A DNA stretch of 64,000 bases, taken from positions 9,735,001 through 9,799,000 of the forward strand of contig CM032123.1 in the NCBI GenBank assembly GCA_018894105.1. The letters are read 5' to 3'. How positions within the stretch are numbered: position 1 is the stretch's first letter; each line of letters starts with the position of its first letter. Shown here piece after piece: positions 1 to 11,040 of this stretch. The notes under the pieces were generated by a model. That model was given only the letters and a program-made list of their open reading frames with translations, was not told where the DNA came from and ran no database searches. Made by a program: the position numbers and the translations under genes. Origin of the DNA: Jacaranda mimosifolia. Its lineage: Eukaryota > Streptophyta > Magnoliopsida > Lamiales > Bignoniaceae.

Positions 1-795
1 CAATTAAATTTAATCGGGTTGGTTTGGGTTGGGTTTCATGGAATTGGATTTTCAGACCCGAACAAAATCCATCCAATTCAAGTCAGGTAGTTGGGTACAC
101 CTCTTCAATTCTTTTTTTAAAATTTTACCTTTTCAAAATTGAATATTATTATGATTATATCTTTTCAATTAATGAAATAATTAAAATTTTAATTTTAAGT
201 AGGTAATATATTGAAACTAGTGTACTATATGACCAAAACCCAACAATTGTCCAATTGTCACAAAAAAAAAAAAAAGAAGAAGAAGAATAAGTAAGCACCA
301 GTTGCAGTTTCTTTAGGTAAAAATTGGCAAGCTCCAGCTGTGTCTAAATTAAAATTGAATAGATGGCCTACATAAACAACATTAGCATTAATCCTATCAA
401 GATAATCAAATTATTCTCTAAATATTCATCAAAACTCGAAAGCACACAGTGTTGCACCTAGACGCTACAATTCATAATTGTTATAAATTATTTCCTTCTT
501 TACCACAAGCCATAATTAATAATATAAAATCCCAAATTCAAGTCTAAGTTCAACACTAAATATAAATATAAATAATAAAAAATCATAATTTAAAAAAAAA
601 AAATTATTTTGATTAAATCATCGGGTCGTGTCGGGTAAGGTAAGTGAATATGAAATTCAAGAACCGAACCAAATGTAATTGAGTTTGATCGAATTTTATC
701 CGATCAAACCCGATTACCCAACCTAACTCGAACCAATTAGATTAGTTTGGTTTAGATTGTCGGGTTCATCGGATTGAATTTATCCGATGAACACT
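1..795. mobile_element. Right part of a DNA-transposon-like repeat (hAT-like?), left end outside window
   Basis: The first 80 bases carry repeated GGGTTGG/GGGTTTC and CAGACCCGAAC motifs. About 600-795 carries the opposite-strand versions (CCCGATTACCCAACC, CGGGTTCATCGG, ATCCGATGAACACTTCTAG). Such mirrored subterminal GGGTT/CCGAA blocks around AT-rich filler are typical of non-autonomous plant DNA elements, probably hAT. No coding sequence is visible between them. The right end is placed near 795 at ACACTTCTAG. The left end and target duplication cannot be seen, so the class is a guess. Confidence 0.4.
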
Positions 796-1383
796 TCTAG
801 TCACTTGAGTTAATCAATTATTTTTTTAAAAATAAAAATAAATGTGAGATAATTAGTTGTGGAGTTCACTGTGTTAAAGTCTCACTTGCTGTCTTGCATA
901 CTCCAATCCAATAGAATTGTATTATTGTATCTTTTTTAATTTTTTATATTAACATGTGCGCCCATAGTAAAAGTCCGTTAGATTTGAAGGTACGAGACTA
1001 ATATTATAATGCCAATAGCCACTCTATGTATTATAATCAATTTCAAAAGTATTAATAGAGCACGTTATATGAAATCTCACTTGTAATTCATTAATAATTT
1101 CACAATATCTAAAAAAAATCCTAAATAAAACATCAAATATTTTCGATGAGATCTATAACACAACACCTAAATAATAAGCCCCCAACTTCCCACGCAACTT
1201 CATAGAAGGTAGTACAAGAGGCGACCCCAACACTTACACTCAATAAATGAGATAAGTTAACCCTACATCAGCTAAAAATCCTTGCCCCATCCTTGCAACA
1301 TGTGATGTAGCATGAAACTGTGCATCCCAAATGGATACGCGGGCATAATACATTTTATCATAAAATATCAAAAAGAAAAACCA

Positions 1384-1411
1384 ATATATATATATATATA
1401 TATATATATAA
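1384..1411. repeat. (TA)n microsatellite
   Basis: An uninterrupted TA dinucleotide run. The rest of 796-1609 is AT-rich sequence downstream of the DOG1-like gene. I see no gene in it; short frames crossing the TA run translate as Tyr-Ile repeats. Confidence 0.85.
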
Positions 1412-1609
1412 TAAAACAGTTTTGCATTGTAGCCAAAAGAACACCCCCCCGCCCCCCACCACCACAAAGAAAAGGTCAAAAAGAAAAAGGAGATGACATT
1501 TTTATACTACGAAACCTTACTTCCACCGACATAAGCTAAAATTGGCCCTACTTGGTCGTGAACCAATTCAAGAAATATAAGGAAAATCTAATTTCATAGA
1601 AAATCAAAG

Positions 1610-2326
1610 TCACGGCTGAAATATTGCATCATCTGCTGCCATTTTCTCTCTCTCAGCATCTTTCTCCATTCCCAACTTTCTCACTTGAAGCTGAAACTGC
1701 GCCACCGCCGCCAAGAATTTCACGGCCTGCACCGGATTCAGAACCTCCACCACCTCCGCCACGGCCCACCCTTGAAGAGCATCAGCATTCCCCACCACCA
1801 CCACCATCGCCGCCTTCAGCCCCTCCATCACCGCATCAAATTCCGATATCTCACCGTCCACCAACTTCCCAAACTTCCTCATCAAATCATACACGGGTGG
1901 CTCCGCCACCCTCTCCTGAACTCTGGCCATCGCTTGCGCAATCTCTCTTTCTCTCCGCCGCGTCTCGGCTTTCACCACCTCAATCCTCTGGTTCTGCTCA
2001 GCGGACAATTCCTCCGCCACCGAGCTCTCGATGATCGGGAAGATAATGGAGGGTCTGAACCCGGAAATCCACAGCAAAGATCGCTCGAAAGAGCTCAGCC
2101 ATGGCGGAGAGATCGCTAGAAACACATCTTCACTGTTGACTCTGGCTTTTTCTTGGAAATATTCTTGGTAATGGGACAAAACTCGTGGGATTATTTCGCT
2201 GCATTCTTGGTTTCTGTCGAAGCCATCAACTGGCGACAAAAGGGCTTCGAGTTGTCTGAGAAATTCTTCTTGTCGGGTTAGCCAACCCTCGAGGAAGGAG
2301 GTGAAGGAGATGGAATCAGCAGCCAT
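1610..2326 (-). CDS. DOG1 domain-containing protein (DOG1-like family), single exon
   Basis: A 238-residue, uninterrupted, intronless frame. It resembles the plant DOG1 (seed dormancy control) family, known for DELAY OF GERMINATION 1 and its DOG1-like relatives, and for the similar N-terminal region of TGA bZIP factors. Visible features are an N-terminal amphipathic start (SFTSFLEGWLTRQEEFL, residues 8-24), the conserved core SPPWLSSFERSLLWISGFRPS (residues 73-93; Trp-Leu, Glu-Arg and GFRPS are the family anchors), a charged probable coiled coil (about 103-140), and a C-terminal helix LNPVQAVKFLAAVAQFQLQVR (about 196-216), a usual family position. Length fits the family (about 230-290). No bZIP basic region or signal peptide is present, so it is not a full TGA factor. 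GC is much higher than the surroundings, as expected for a real gene. The start is the first Met of the frame and a stop ends it at 1610-1612. It could act in dormancy, ABA signalling or pollen or other development; the sequence does not decide which member it is. Confidence 0.9.
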   Translation of the reverse strand: MAADSISFTSFLEGWLTRQEEFLRQLEALLSPVDGFDRNQECSEIIPRVLSHYQEYFQEKARVNSEDVFLAISPPWLSSFERSLLWISGFRPSIIFPIIESSVAEELSAEQNQRIEVVKAETRRREREIAQAMARVQERVAEPPVYDLMRKFGKLVDGEISEFDAVMEGLKAAMVVVVGNADALQGWAVAEVVEVLNPVQAVKFLAAVAQFQLQVRKLGMEKDAEREKMAADDAIFQP

Positions 2327-2925
2327 GCAAGGGGATTTTTGGGAGGGAAAGTATGGCCATAATCAAGAAATTACAGAATATAAATAGGTGGGGTACGAGG
2401 ATCGTGGGAATCTGCTAGGAATCTTTGTTTTAGAATTTTTTGCTTAGGGATTAAGGATGTTGGATTTTTATGGGAATTGGGAAGTCCGCCCATTTCTTCC
2501 ACTATAAGGATTATTAGGTAGCAGGTTGGCCTTTGACCCCGTGTAGTTAAATTCTAGGCACCTATAAGAGATATTCAGAACTAACTTGAAATTACGAAAA
2601 ATAAAAAAGAAAAAGGCCAAAAAAAGTGAAGAGTTGTTGTTGAAATGGTCCAACTAAATCTCCAATAGTCAAATAAAAAATGCTGGAAAAATTGTTAAGA
2701 TCATATTCAAATAATTTAATAAATTATGAAAAAAATATATTTATATTTGAACATGATTGAGTTATATGTAATGAGATTATTATTAAGTTTATCATATGAT
2801 TAGGAGTATATGGAAGAATCTACGACTACTATTTTAAAGTATAAACCATGATGATGCTCAAATTATAATATAATGTACTAATGCAAAAGAAAAATGTGAA
2901 CCTTAAAATATTTAAAGATTAACTT
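2327..2925. other. Upstream region of the DOG1-like gene, no gene seen
   Basis: AT-rich intergenic sequence 5' of the minus-strand DOG1-like gene, presumably holding its promoter. A TATAAATA string lies at 2379-2386, but it reads canonically on the plus strand and only as TATTTATA on the gene strand, so it is not annotated as a promoter. The 61-codon minus-strand frame at 2468-2653 has no recognisable domain. Confidence 0.4.
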
Positions 2926-2928
2926 TTA

Positions 2929-4061
2929 GGCCATATTTGGTTATGTTTTTTTGTGTGATTTTAATTTGTATTTTGGGAGAATGAATGTTGAAAGTGATAT
3001 TGAAAAATGTGAAAATTGTGTTGGAGAATATGTAATGAATTTTTGGTTATGTTTTGGGCCATGTTTTGAAAACCGGTCGGACTAGTGGCTAGTCCGGTCT
3101 GGTTGAGGCATGAAAACTGTGACGGTCAAAACGGGTCAAAACTAGTGAAAATCGGTTTCGATCTTTTTTTTTTGAAAATTTAAAAATTATTTTTTTAAAA
3201 AGAGAAATTATGAATTGAAGATAATAATTAAAAATATTGGACATGTAATTTTTTGAAATATGAATTTAATGAAGTTGTAGTTATATGCGAATACTTATAT
3301 TTAATTTGTTATTTTATTTTGTTTAATCTCTCTTAGATTATGTTGAATATTTAGCATAGAAGAATTTATTCTTACTTGGAGTTGAACCATGAAATGAATA
3401 ATTACTTAAATTAATGTGAAATATTATTTTTTATTTATTTATAGTTGATTAATTGTAAAATAATATTATTTTCTAAAAAAACACGTACTTAAAAATGAGT
3501 TAGTTGAAAGTTTTTCAAATAATAATCTTTCTATATCAATTGGAAATATTGTTTTTTGTTAATATTATAATATTATATATTTTTATAAAATTAAATATAA
3601 TTATTACGTTATTATGACGTTATACCGGTCGAACCAATGGTTCCGCCGGTTGACTTAGTAATCAGTAAGGCCATCGGTTCTTTATCCGGTCCGTTTTTGA
3701 AAATATCTTTTGGGGAATAGTTAAAAATTAGTTTTGGAGAGTTTGGTATATTTGTTTATGTTTTGGAGGAAGATATTTTTTATTGTAACAGTCAAATCAA
3801 TAATTTTTTATCGAATTTTTAGTGTGAAAATAAAATTAAGTGATTTTTTTTATTATTAGAATAATAATAAAATATATACGATGTATATAGATAATATATA
3901 TGTATATATTAAAAAATGAAAAAGTTTTGGCGATAATAAGAATAAGAGAGAGTTATTTTGAATTTTTTTTTAATATTTTAGAGAGAAAATAAAAATGTGT
4001 TAGGTTATATTTTTTTTTTTTCAAAAAAATTTTATATGGAAAAACATAGCCAAATATTGGC
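2929..4061. mobile_element. Tourist-like (PIF/Harbinger) non-autonomous element with TTA duplication
   Basis: Left end GGCCATATTTGGTTATG is matched at the right end by the inverse of CATAGCCAAATATTGGC. The element is bounded on both sides by TTA (2926-2928 and 4062-4064), the target duplication of PIF/Harbinger-Tourist elements. It has no coding frame. Internal sequence around 3750-3830 resembles the interior of the MITE at 50311-50783, suggesting related families. About 650 bases of CCGGT-rich sequence are nested inside it. Confidence 0.75.
3065..3707. mobile_element. Nested CCGGT-type non-autonomous DNA element
   Basis: Starts TTTTGAAAACCGGTCGG and ends, inverted, with CCGGTCCGTTTTTGAAAA. 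Inner copies of CCGGTT/AACCGG lie near both ends (3085-3160 and 3620-3690). Imperfect CCGGT termini of this kind are common in plant non-autonomous DNA repeats. I could not find a clear target duplication, so limits are approximate and class is unassigned. Confidence 0.5.
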
Positions 4062-4064
4062 TTA

Positions 4065-4860
4065 GCAACGACACAAGGACAATTGTGTGATTTTTGAACT
4101 TTTGACGTATCGGAGATGTCGGCGTGGAAGGAAAAAATCTTGAGAAAGCGACATTTGGTTCACTAAGACCAAGCACACAGCTTTACGTCATGTTATTTAT
4201 TTAAATATTTATATATATATATACATACATTCGGATGAGTCTTATTTATGAATACTTAAGTTATACGTAATATATTTTTCTTTTTATTTTATCCTATTAT
4301 TATATTGTCATTTGAAAATTAATAATTTAAGGTAGTTTGTCCCTCTGTCGCATTCTCGGCTAACCAAGTGACAAGGCCTTTTGGCACTTCCTTCTATGTG
4401 ACAGGTGTAAAAGCCAAACAAGATTTAAGAGGTAAAATGAAAACTTTATATATATATATATATATATATTATTTGTAATTTTTAAACTTTAAAGTTATAA
4501 TGGTTAAGAATGATTTACTTAAATTATATTTATATGAGAAATAATTTAAAATTTATATTAAGGAAGAAATTATTACGGCCTTTTAGAAAAATAAAAAATA
4601 ATAATTTAAGATGCAGCAGTATTTTAACAGCTAAGATTTTTGGATATTTAACTAAAAGAAATTTTTACTTTTAATTGAATTTGATGTGTGAATATCATTT
4701 TCATTCCCCCCGCCCCCCCCTTCTGAAAGGAAGGAAATTGCATTCGTTATTAATATGGAGCAGAGAGTGGAAGAGGGCTCCTGCTAATCTAACTGCAGTT
4801 TCTGTCTTTTCCATATGCAAAAGTTCTGGATAGCTATGAGATATATATTTTTCTAAAAAA
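4065..4860. other. Intergenic AT-rich stretch, no gene seen
   Basis: Contains TA runs (about 4210-4220 and 4448-4470) and a short C-rich tract near 4707-4720. No coding or structural RNA signal was recognised. Confidence 0.4.
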
Positions 4861-4869
4861 TATCTCAAA

Positions 4870-5310
4870 ATTTCTAATAATCAAATTATTACACAAATGA
4901 TATATATATATATGTATGTATTTTAATCATTACATTAGTATGAATATTTAATTTTTAATTCTTATACCGCTCTAAAAAATAATGAGAAGAAATGTAATAT
5001 GACACCAGTGAAACAGAAACATGCATAAAAAGCTATTTTGCAATATAAAGTTCCTTCTCAACAAATAAAATAGAACAAAAATAAATAAATAAATAAATAA
5101 AATAGAGCATACTTTTATTGTTTATACATTTCAAATATTTCTTGAAAACATATATTTCTCAAAATATTTCTTTTAAAGCGCCCAACACAAAATTAAACGA
5201 ACCTTAACCGATTGGAATTCAGCCAATGTACTTGATCAACAACTTGTGGACAGGTTAGGAGTTTGTTCGGAGTCGGCTGTTTCAGAATTAAGAGAGTAGA
5301 TTTATAAAAA
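4870..5310. repeat. Tandem duplication, copy 1
   Basis: Shares an ordered series of blocks with 6960-7340: a TATATA/TACATA run, AATCATTA...TATGAATAT, TACTTTTATT, CAAAATATTTCTTTTAAA, ATTGGAATTCA, and AGGAGTTTGTT(C/G)GGAGT. The order and spacing are kept, so this is a diverged direct duplication rather than chance AT-rich similarity. No coding sequence is visible. Confidence 0.55.
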
Positions 5311-6034
5311 AGTATACACATGCACCCATAAATATATATATATATATATATATATAATATTCCTCATGAAAAGATTCAAGATGGATAGCTAAAGAATACT
5401 ACAATTCGCAGTATTTATAATTTTCCCTCTTTTCAGGTACTTCCTTCACATGTTAAGATTTTGACTTTAAATTTTGGATTTATTATTTTGTTTATACTTG
5501 ACACTAATGGGCTATAATGCATGTATGTAAAATGCTTTTTCCCCCATTAGCGTTATCTTTAATTGGTTACTATCACTTTCTAGCTTAGATTATAACTTTT
5601 GCAGCTTGTACATGTAAAATTTCGTGTTGCTTTCTCTGTTTAATATAATTCTGTTTCACAAATACATCATCTTATCAATTTGTGTTTCACACAAAGTTTT
5701 GAGAATTTTGATTTATTTCTATAGGTATGCTAATAATCACATTCATTTGCAATTATAAGAAGAATATCCGAACTCATTTAAGCATAAAGTAGAGTTATGA
5801 ATTATTAAATTATATATAATAATTTTAATATTATATTGATATAACAAATATATCAAAAGGATGAATTTGGTCTCTCTATTCAAATTTATTGCTTATACTC
5901 AAGATCAACATCTTTTAATGTGGGTTGGATACGATGTCTCAATTGACTCGTGCCTATAACTTTTAATCTAATTTGATGCTTGAACATCATTTCTTTTTTT
6001 AAAAAAAATTAATAATTTCAAATTACTACGGTAA
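5311..6034. other. Intergenic, no gene seen
   Basis: AT-rich sequence with a TA run at about 5334-5356. I see no convincing coding frame or element boundary here. Confidence 0.4.
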
Positions 6035-6043
6035 TTAAATATA

Positions 6044-6957
6044 GGGTAAAATTCACTTTACTCCCTTATACTCAAATTTCGTCTCACTTTACCTTTTATA
6101 CTTTTAATTATATCATTTTGCCTCTTTGTACTCTTAATTTTACTTCACTTGCTTTAACACCGTTATAGCCTCTTCAATTTCTGTTAGCAAACCAAACAAA
6201 AATGATTAGATCATCATATTTTATATTTATATATCCAAAATGCCCATACCTCAATATTTTTTTTGCCAATATCTCCCAGCTACTCTTCTCTTATATGAAT
6301 ACACAAATTTTATACAAAATAATATTAAAATTAAATTAAAAGATCCAAGCTAAATGCTGAAAGATGAGACCTGGACATCACTATTGACTGCACTACAAAT
6401 ATATTAAAAACTTACATCATATACTAATAGTACATCTCTAAAAGAAACAAAGATTTCCATTAAAGAAACTTAATTAATAATACGCAGACCCCATTTTTTT
6501 CTCCATAAAATTGCTTCACTAAATCTTTTTTATTACATAATACATCCCTCTATGAAATCATAAAAAATAAAAAAGAAAAACACTGCCTTTAGCATCAAGT
6601 AACAACAAAACTACATGTAAGTGAGATTTCATAATGGTATTTGAAGTCGGTCTTTAAGAAACACGTTTTCGTTATATGTCTTTGGTGATTTTATATTTCT
6701 AAATCTTCAAATATAAATTTTTCTTTTTTATGGAGAAGATGAGTTTTATTTGTTAAATGAACAATTAAAAATTACGGGCAACTTCATCTTTTTGAAAAAG
6801 AAAAAGTTAATGGTGTTGAAGAGATGAAGATAATTTAATGGAATTGAATAATTTAAGTAAAACTGGGAGTATAAGGGGGCAAAGTGATACAATTAAAAGT
6901 ACAGGAGGGTAAAGTGAGATGAAGTTTAAGTACAAGGGGGTCAAGTGGGTTTTACTC
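6044..6957. mobile_element. Non-autonomous MULE (914 bp) with 9-bp target duplication
   Basis: Long terminal inverted repeats: the left begins GGGTAAAATTCACTTTACTC and the right, inverted, reads GAGTAAAACCCACTTGACCC. Similarity continues inward for more than 100 bases through blocks such as TCTCACTTTACC, ACTTTTAATT and TTTTACTT. The 9-bp sequence TTAAATATA directly flanks both ends (6035-6043 and 6958-6966), the expected MULE target duplication. No transposase frame is present, so it would need a transposase in trans. It sits between the two tandem-duplication copies. Confidence 0.85.
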
Positions 6958-6959
6958 TT

Positions 6960-7340
6960 AAATATATATATACATACATACATACATACATCTTCTAATC
7001 ATTATATGAATATAAATATATGCTTTTCAATTCTTATATCAATATCATAATAACATATATAATAATATACAAATTTGCATCACGTATTAAAACAAAACCT
7101 TGAATGAAAAGACAATAAAAAATGTCTCTCTAAAAAATAAATTAAAAGATACTTTTATTTCTTATATTCCTAAAGCATTTTGTCGAAATATATTACTTCA
7201 AAATATTTCTTTTAAACACCTCAAAACAAAACCTAATAAAGTTACTCCATTGGAATTCAATTAATGTGTTTCAACAACCTTGCATGAGGAGTTTGTTGGG
7301 AGTTAGCTAATTATAAAATGAGAGTGGAATAAGTACGAAT
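6960..7340. repeat. Tandem duplication, copy 2
   Basis: Counterpart of 4870-5310 (shared TATATA run, CAAAATATTTCTTTTAAA, ATTGGAATTCA, GGAGTTTGTTGGGAGT). The 914-bp MULE lies directly to its left, and its first bases overlap that MULE's target duplication. Confidence 0.55.
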
Positions 7341-7395
7341 TATAAAGTACTTACTAATTGTGATTGGTGTATCTAGTAAATAAATTCCCTTAATT

Positions 7396-7567
7396 TCTAA
7401 CTTTTGATATATTATTTGTATTTTAGCCCAAATTAAGGGAAAATGGATGAATAATTTGGTAATTAAATAAAAGCGGCCCTTAGTAATTTGGTATCCATGC
7501 TTATTAACTTGAATTCTGATTCGACTTATGATTAGACAAATTCTAGTAATTTGATTGTGTAGATGTT
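7396..7567. repeat. Direct repeat flanking the Harbinger element, left copy
   Basis: Matches 11873-12044: TTTCTAACTTTTG(A/C)TATATTATTTGT, AAATTAAGGGAAAATG, GAATAATTTG, TATCCATGCTTATTAACTTG and TTCGACTTA occur in the same order. The repeat ends directly at the left end of the PIF/Harbinger element. Confidence 0.75.
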
Positions 7568-8401
7568 GTGGTGATTGGTATTTAATTAGGAATGGAATTA
7601 TGTGGGAATAGAATGACTTTAAGAATGAAATAAAGATAGAAAATGAATAATGTTAGCAATACTAATTTTATGCTTGGTATGCGCAAGGAATGAGAAAAGG
7701 AATGAAATTCTCATTTATTACTTGATTCCAATATCATGATTGGTAATTATGAATGATTGATAGGAATAGGATAAAATTATTTTAAATGATCAAATTACCC
7801 CTTTGTGAGAATTTGTTAAAATAAAATTATTTATTCACAAATATTCTTTTATATATTGTATTAAATATTCTAGTCAATATTAGTTATGTTTTTTCTCTTG
7901 AAATACATTTTCTTCTTCACAATAGAACCATTTTAATATTTGACTCTTCAAAGAAGTATCCATTAATTGATTCATGTATTCTACCAGTTTTTAGTTGAAG
8001 GTGGCTGCTTGCTTGGATTTAAAATTCAAAGATGGATGATGATTCTCTTATTTATGTGTTAAATAAATTTATGCTATCTTGAAAATCAATTTTCTACGGC
8101 CAAACAATTGTTGAAACTACCTCACCGTAATTATTTGAGCATCATGTTTAAACAAAGAAAATTGAAATCACTATATACAAAGTTCTACTGAAAGTAAAAA
8201 AATAAAAAGAGGATATCAATAAGCAAAATGTTCATACCTAATAACAATAAAAAGGATTCGACAAAGTATTTAAAAAATGATATAATCAATTTATTTAGCT
8301 AGAAATCATTTCTACCAAAAAGAAAAAAACTAAACTTACTATAAAGTAAATATACATAGGCAAAAACTTTAAACATCTTTGCTTAAAATAGCTATAACCA
8401 A

Positions 8402-9383
8402 CTATTCTTTACCCTCTTCAGTCATGCTAAAAAATACATCAGTTAACTCATGGTCACAGGCAATATGAAACACTGCTTTGATAACTTTAGCAGCAGTAAG
8501 GTTAATGATCTTTCTTATCTCAGAATCAATTTTTTGTCTCTTTCTTAGAATCTCAGCATCAATCCTAATTGCTTTACTAAAAACTTGACTAGCTTTGATA
8601 GTTTCATTTCCAATAACTAAAGTTGCATCTGTAATTCCATCTATCATAAAGCTCATATTATAAGCACTTTTTCCTTTTTTCTTTTGATTGTGGACTCTTT
8701 CATTTCTTGGAGCTTGCATGGGAGAGCATGATATGGAAGCATCAATATTTTCAAGGCCATTTTTTATAGTAGAATTAACATCATTACAAGTATTATCATT
8801 AGCTTTGTCTCTTTGTATCTTTTCCATCATATCAGCAGAACCTTCAACATTAATTCCTGTGGCCGATCTTTTCTAAAAATAATAATCAAGCCTTCATAAA
8901 AAGAAAATGACGTGTTCTGCTAAGTTGAATGTGTAGATTGACTGCAAAAGATTTTCAGTATCTATATATTCAAATAAAATAACATAATCAACAATATGAG
9001 CAATAATCAATTGAACATGCAAACTTGAAGATATGAGTCCCACACAGCTTTGTCTGCAGTAATGTATTTTTTAATTGGATCCATCTCAAAGCCACTTGTA
9101 TTAGAGCCATTCAACATATCATACACAATATGAAAGTTTCTCTAATTAATGTTTTAATTATTGACTCAATATGTGACTTAGCCTTCAAACATAAGTTCGC
9201 AAAGAAAATTTGCATCTTCACCTCTACAAAATTTAGATGCCCAGGTTGAAATCCATTGTCAGCTTTATATATTCCAAGAATTATCATATCGAGAAGTGCT
9301 TCAACTAGAATGACATCTTCTTCGTACTTTTATTTTCTTTTATTCTTGCCATGACCTCTCATATCTTGATTTACATTCTCCAT
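8402..9383 (-). pseudogene. Harbinger ORF1, Myb/SANT-like DNA-binding protein, decayed
   Basis: The frame begins MENVNQDMRGHGKNKRK at 9383. It continues as a Myb/SANT-like domain typical of plant PIF/Harbinger ORF1 proteins (KYEEDVILVEALLDM, then GIYKADNGFQPGHLNFVE, then KAKSHIESIIKTL). The conserved first Trp of the domain (KRKW) is replaced by a TAG stop, and further shifts break the middle around 8880-9130. The C-terminal part is an open 142-codon frame at 8402-8830, including a Lys-rich NQKKKGKS stretch and a long helical tail. In intact elements this protein helps the transposase bind DNA and enter the nucleus. It is divergent neither in order nor orientation from the usual two-gene layout. 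Confidence 0.8.
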
Positions 9384-9729
9384 TCTTTATAGGATTAAAC
9401 AATGCAAAAAGACAACGAAAGACGACAAACATAAAAGTTAGAAAATGTTATAAAATTATTATTATCGTGATAAAATTAATGACAAAGGAGTAATTAAAAT
9501 GATATCAATTGATAAGAAAGTATAATTAATCAATAAATATCATATCCAACAAAGAGCTATTCACCTATGATATTAATACCAATGAAATGATTTACAAGAT
9601 AAATATTACCATTGATAAAAAAAAAAAAACAAATTAAATTAAAAATTTTCAACAAAAAAAGTCATAACAAGTTATCTAGAATTTCTTTATGCTCTCCAAG
9701 TATTAAACATGCTAATTGCAATATTTTTT

Positions 9730-11040
9730 TTAAAAGTGGTCCACTCATCTTCTAGCTCAATCGTAGTGACCGGCTCTTCATTTTCATCAACTTCATTATT
9801 CTATATATGTTCCCCTTCTATTTCTCAACCATCTTCTACATTATCCTCATTATCTCTTGTCTTGTAAAATTATGGAATAGACAATATTCTACAATGATGT
9901 GATTTTGAATTTTAATTGGATAATATGAAGGACTTGTAAGAATTCTCCGGCGGCTCTTTAATAAGCCAAATAGTCTCTCTATAGTGTTTCTAGCAGAAGA
10001 ATGATTCACATTAAAGAATTTTTCAGTGGTGGTTGGTTGGTGTTCTTTACTCTAATCATTCAAACGGTACTTTTGACCTCGAAATGGTGCAAGAAATCCC
10101 CCACAATTTGTATATCCAACATCCAAAAGATAGTAACAACATTAAAATTATATAAAGCATATGAGTTAATTTGGAGTATATCAATAATAATTTATTTGTT
10201 ATTATTTTAATAAAAGTATTTTTTATAATCTTACTGTGAGGAACTGTCAAACTATTTCTCCTACTTATTACATCTCTTAAAACTCTACCATCAGTAGCTG
10301 ATCCGTCCCACCTTGGTAACACATAAATAAATTGCATATCTTGGGAGCACACTCCTAATACAAGCAATTTCATTTTTTCATGTTCGATATCTAGGCTTGC
10401 CTACTATTGGCGCACGAACCTTGATATGGGTACCATCTAGAGCTCCTAAATATCCCTATTATAAAAAATTATAATAAGTATATTGTAATATATACACCAT
10501 TTATAGGTAAATAAAAAATCTTACATTAAACCATTTCCATGTCTCATCATTAGAGTTATATGATATCGCCTCAGGTGTCTTGAGTAATTCACCTAAAAGC
10601 CTAATAATAGCATTTATCACTTTTCTAAATTGCCTACTAATTGTTTCCCCAGAACGTCTGGAATGTGCATTTATAATTCTCTTCTTTTGATGGTGAGCCA
10701 AAATATGAACTGTTATTATCACTTATTTATCCATTTTTAGTTGGAGATACTATATGAGCAGCTTCAAGTTTAGAGCATAAACGAACAAAAGTTTTTCAAT
10801 TCATCCTAATTGTATTTTTTAATGCAATATCACTCACATAAATTACTTTATGGGTGTATGTTCTCTTTTCAAAGAAACTATGTTGATGTATAGGTATTAG
10901 CCTAATAGATTTACTATGATTTCTATAAAACTAAGAACAATGATCCAAAACCAGTTTATTAAGTGCACTTATGTTCAACCATAATGACAACATTGCCATG
11001 CTTTTTTTTCTCCTCGTTAATTTTTTTGTCACCATGCTTA
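9730..11040 (-). pseudogene. PIF/Harbinger DDE transposase (HARBI1-like), decayed
   Basis: Read on the minus strand from high to low coordinates. There is an N-terminal region (NTIRMN.KTFVRLCSKLEAAH near 10760-10830), then HQKKRIINAHSRRSGETISR (10600-10690) and LLGELLKTPEAI. The first catalytic Asp lies in GYLGALDGTHIKVRAP (GAT at 10435-10437), the second in RWDGSATDGRVLRDVISRR (about 10250-10320), then VGYTNCGGFLAPFRGQKYR (near 10080-10130), and the catalytic Glu in NTIERLFGLLKSRRRIL (near 9945-9990). This is the DDE nuclease of plant PIF/Harbinger elements. At least one in-frame TGA and a frameshift follow the KPRYRT block, and further stops follow QKYR. A probable intron splits the region around 10130-10240. 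Confidence 0.85.

Noticed and set aside
1240..1539. Frames on both strands across the TA microsatellite
   Set aside because: Tyr-Ile repeats from the TA run; no conserved sequence.
1624..2119. Two long plus-strand frames (136 and 144 codons), proline/histidine-rich
   Set aside because: They lie fully antisense to the DOG1-like gene, and their composition follows from its GC-rich codons. No domain of their own.
2379..2386. TATAAATA as promoter of the DOG1-like gene
   Set aside because: It is canonical on the plus strand only; the gene is on the minus strand, where it reads TATTTATA. Too weak to annotate.
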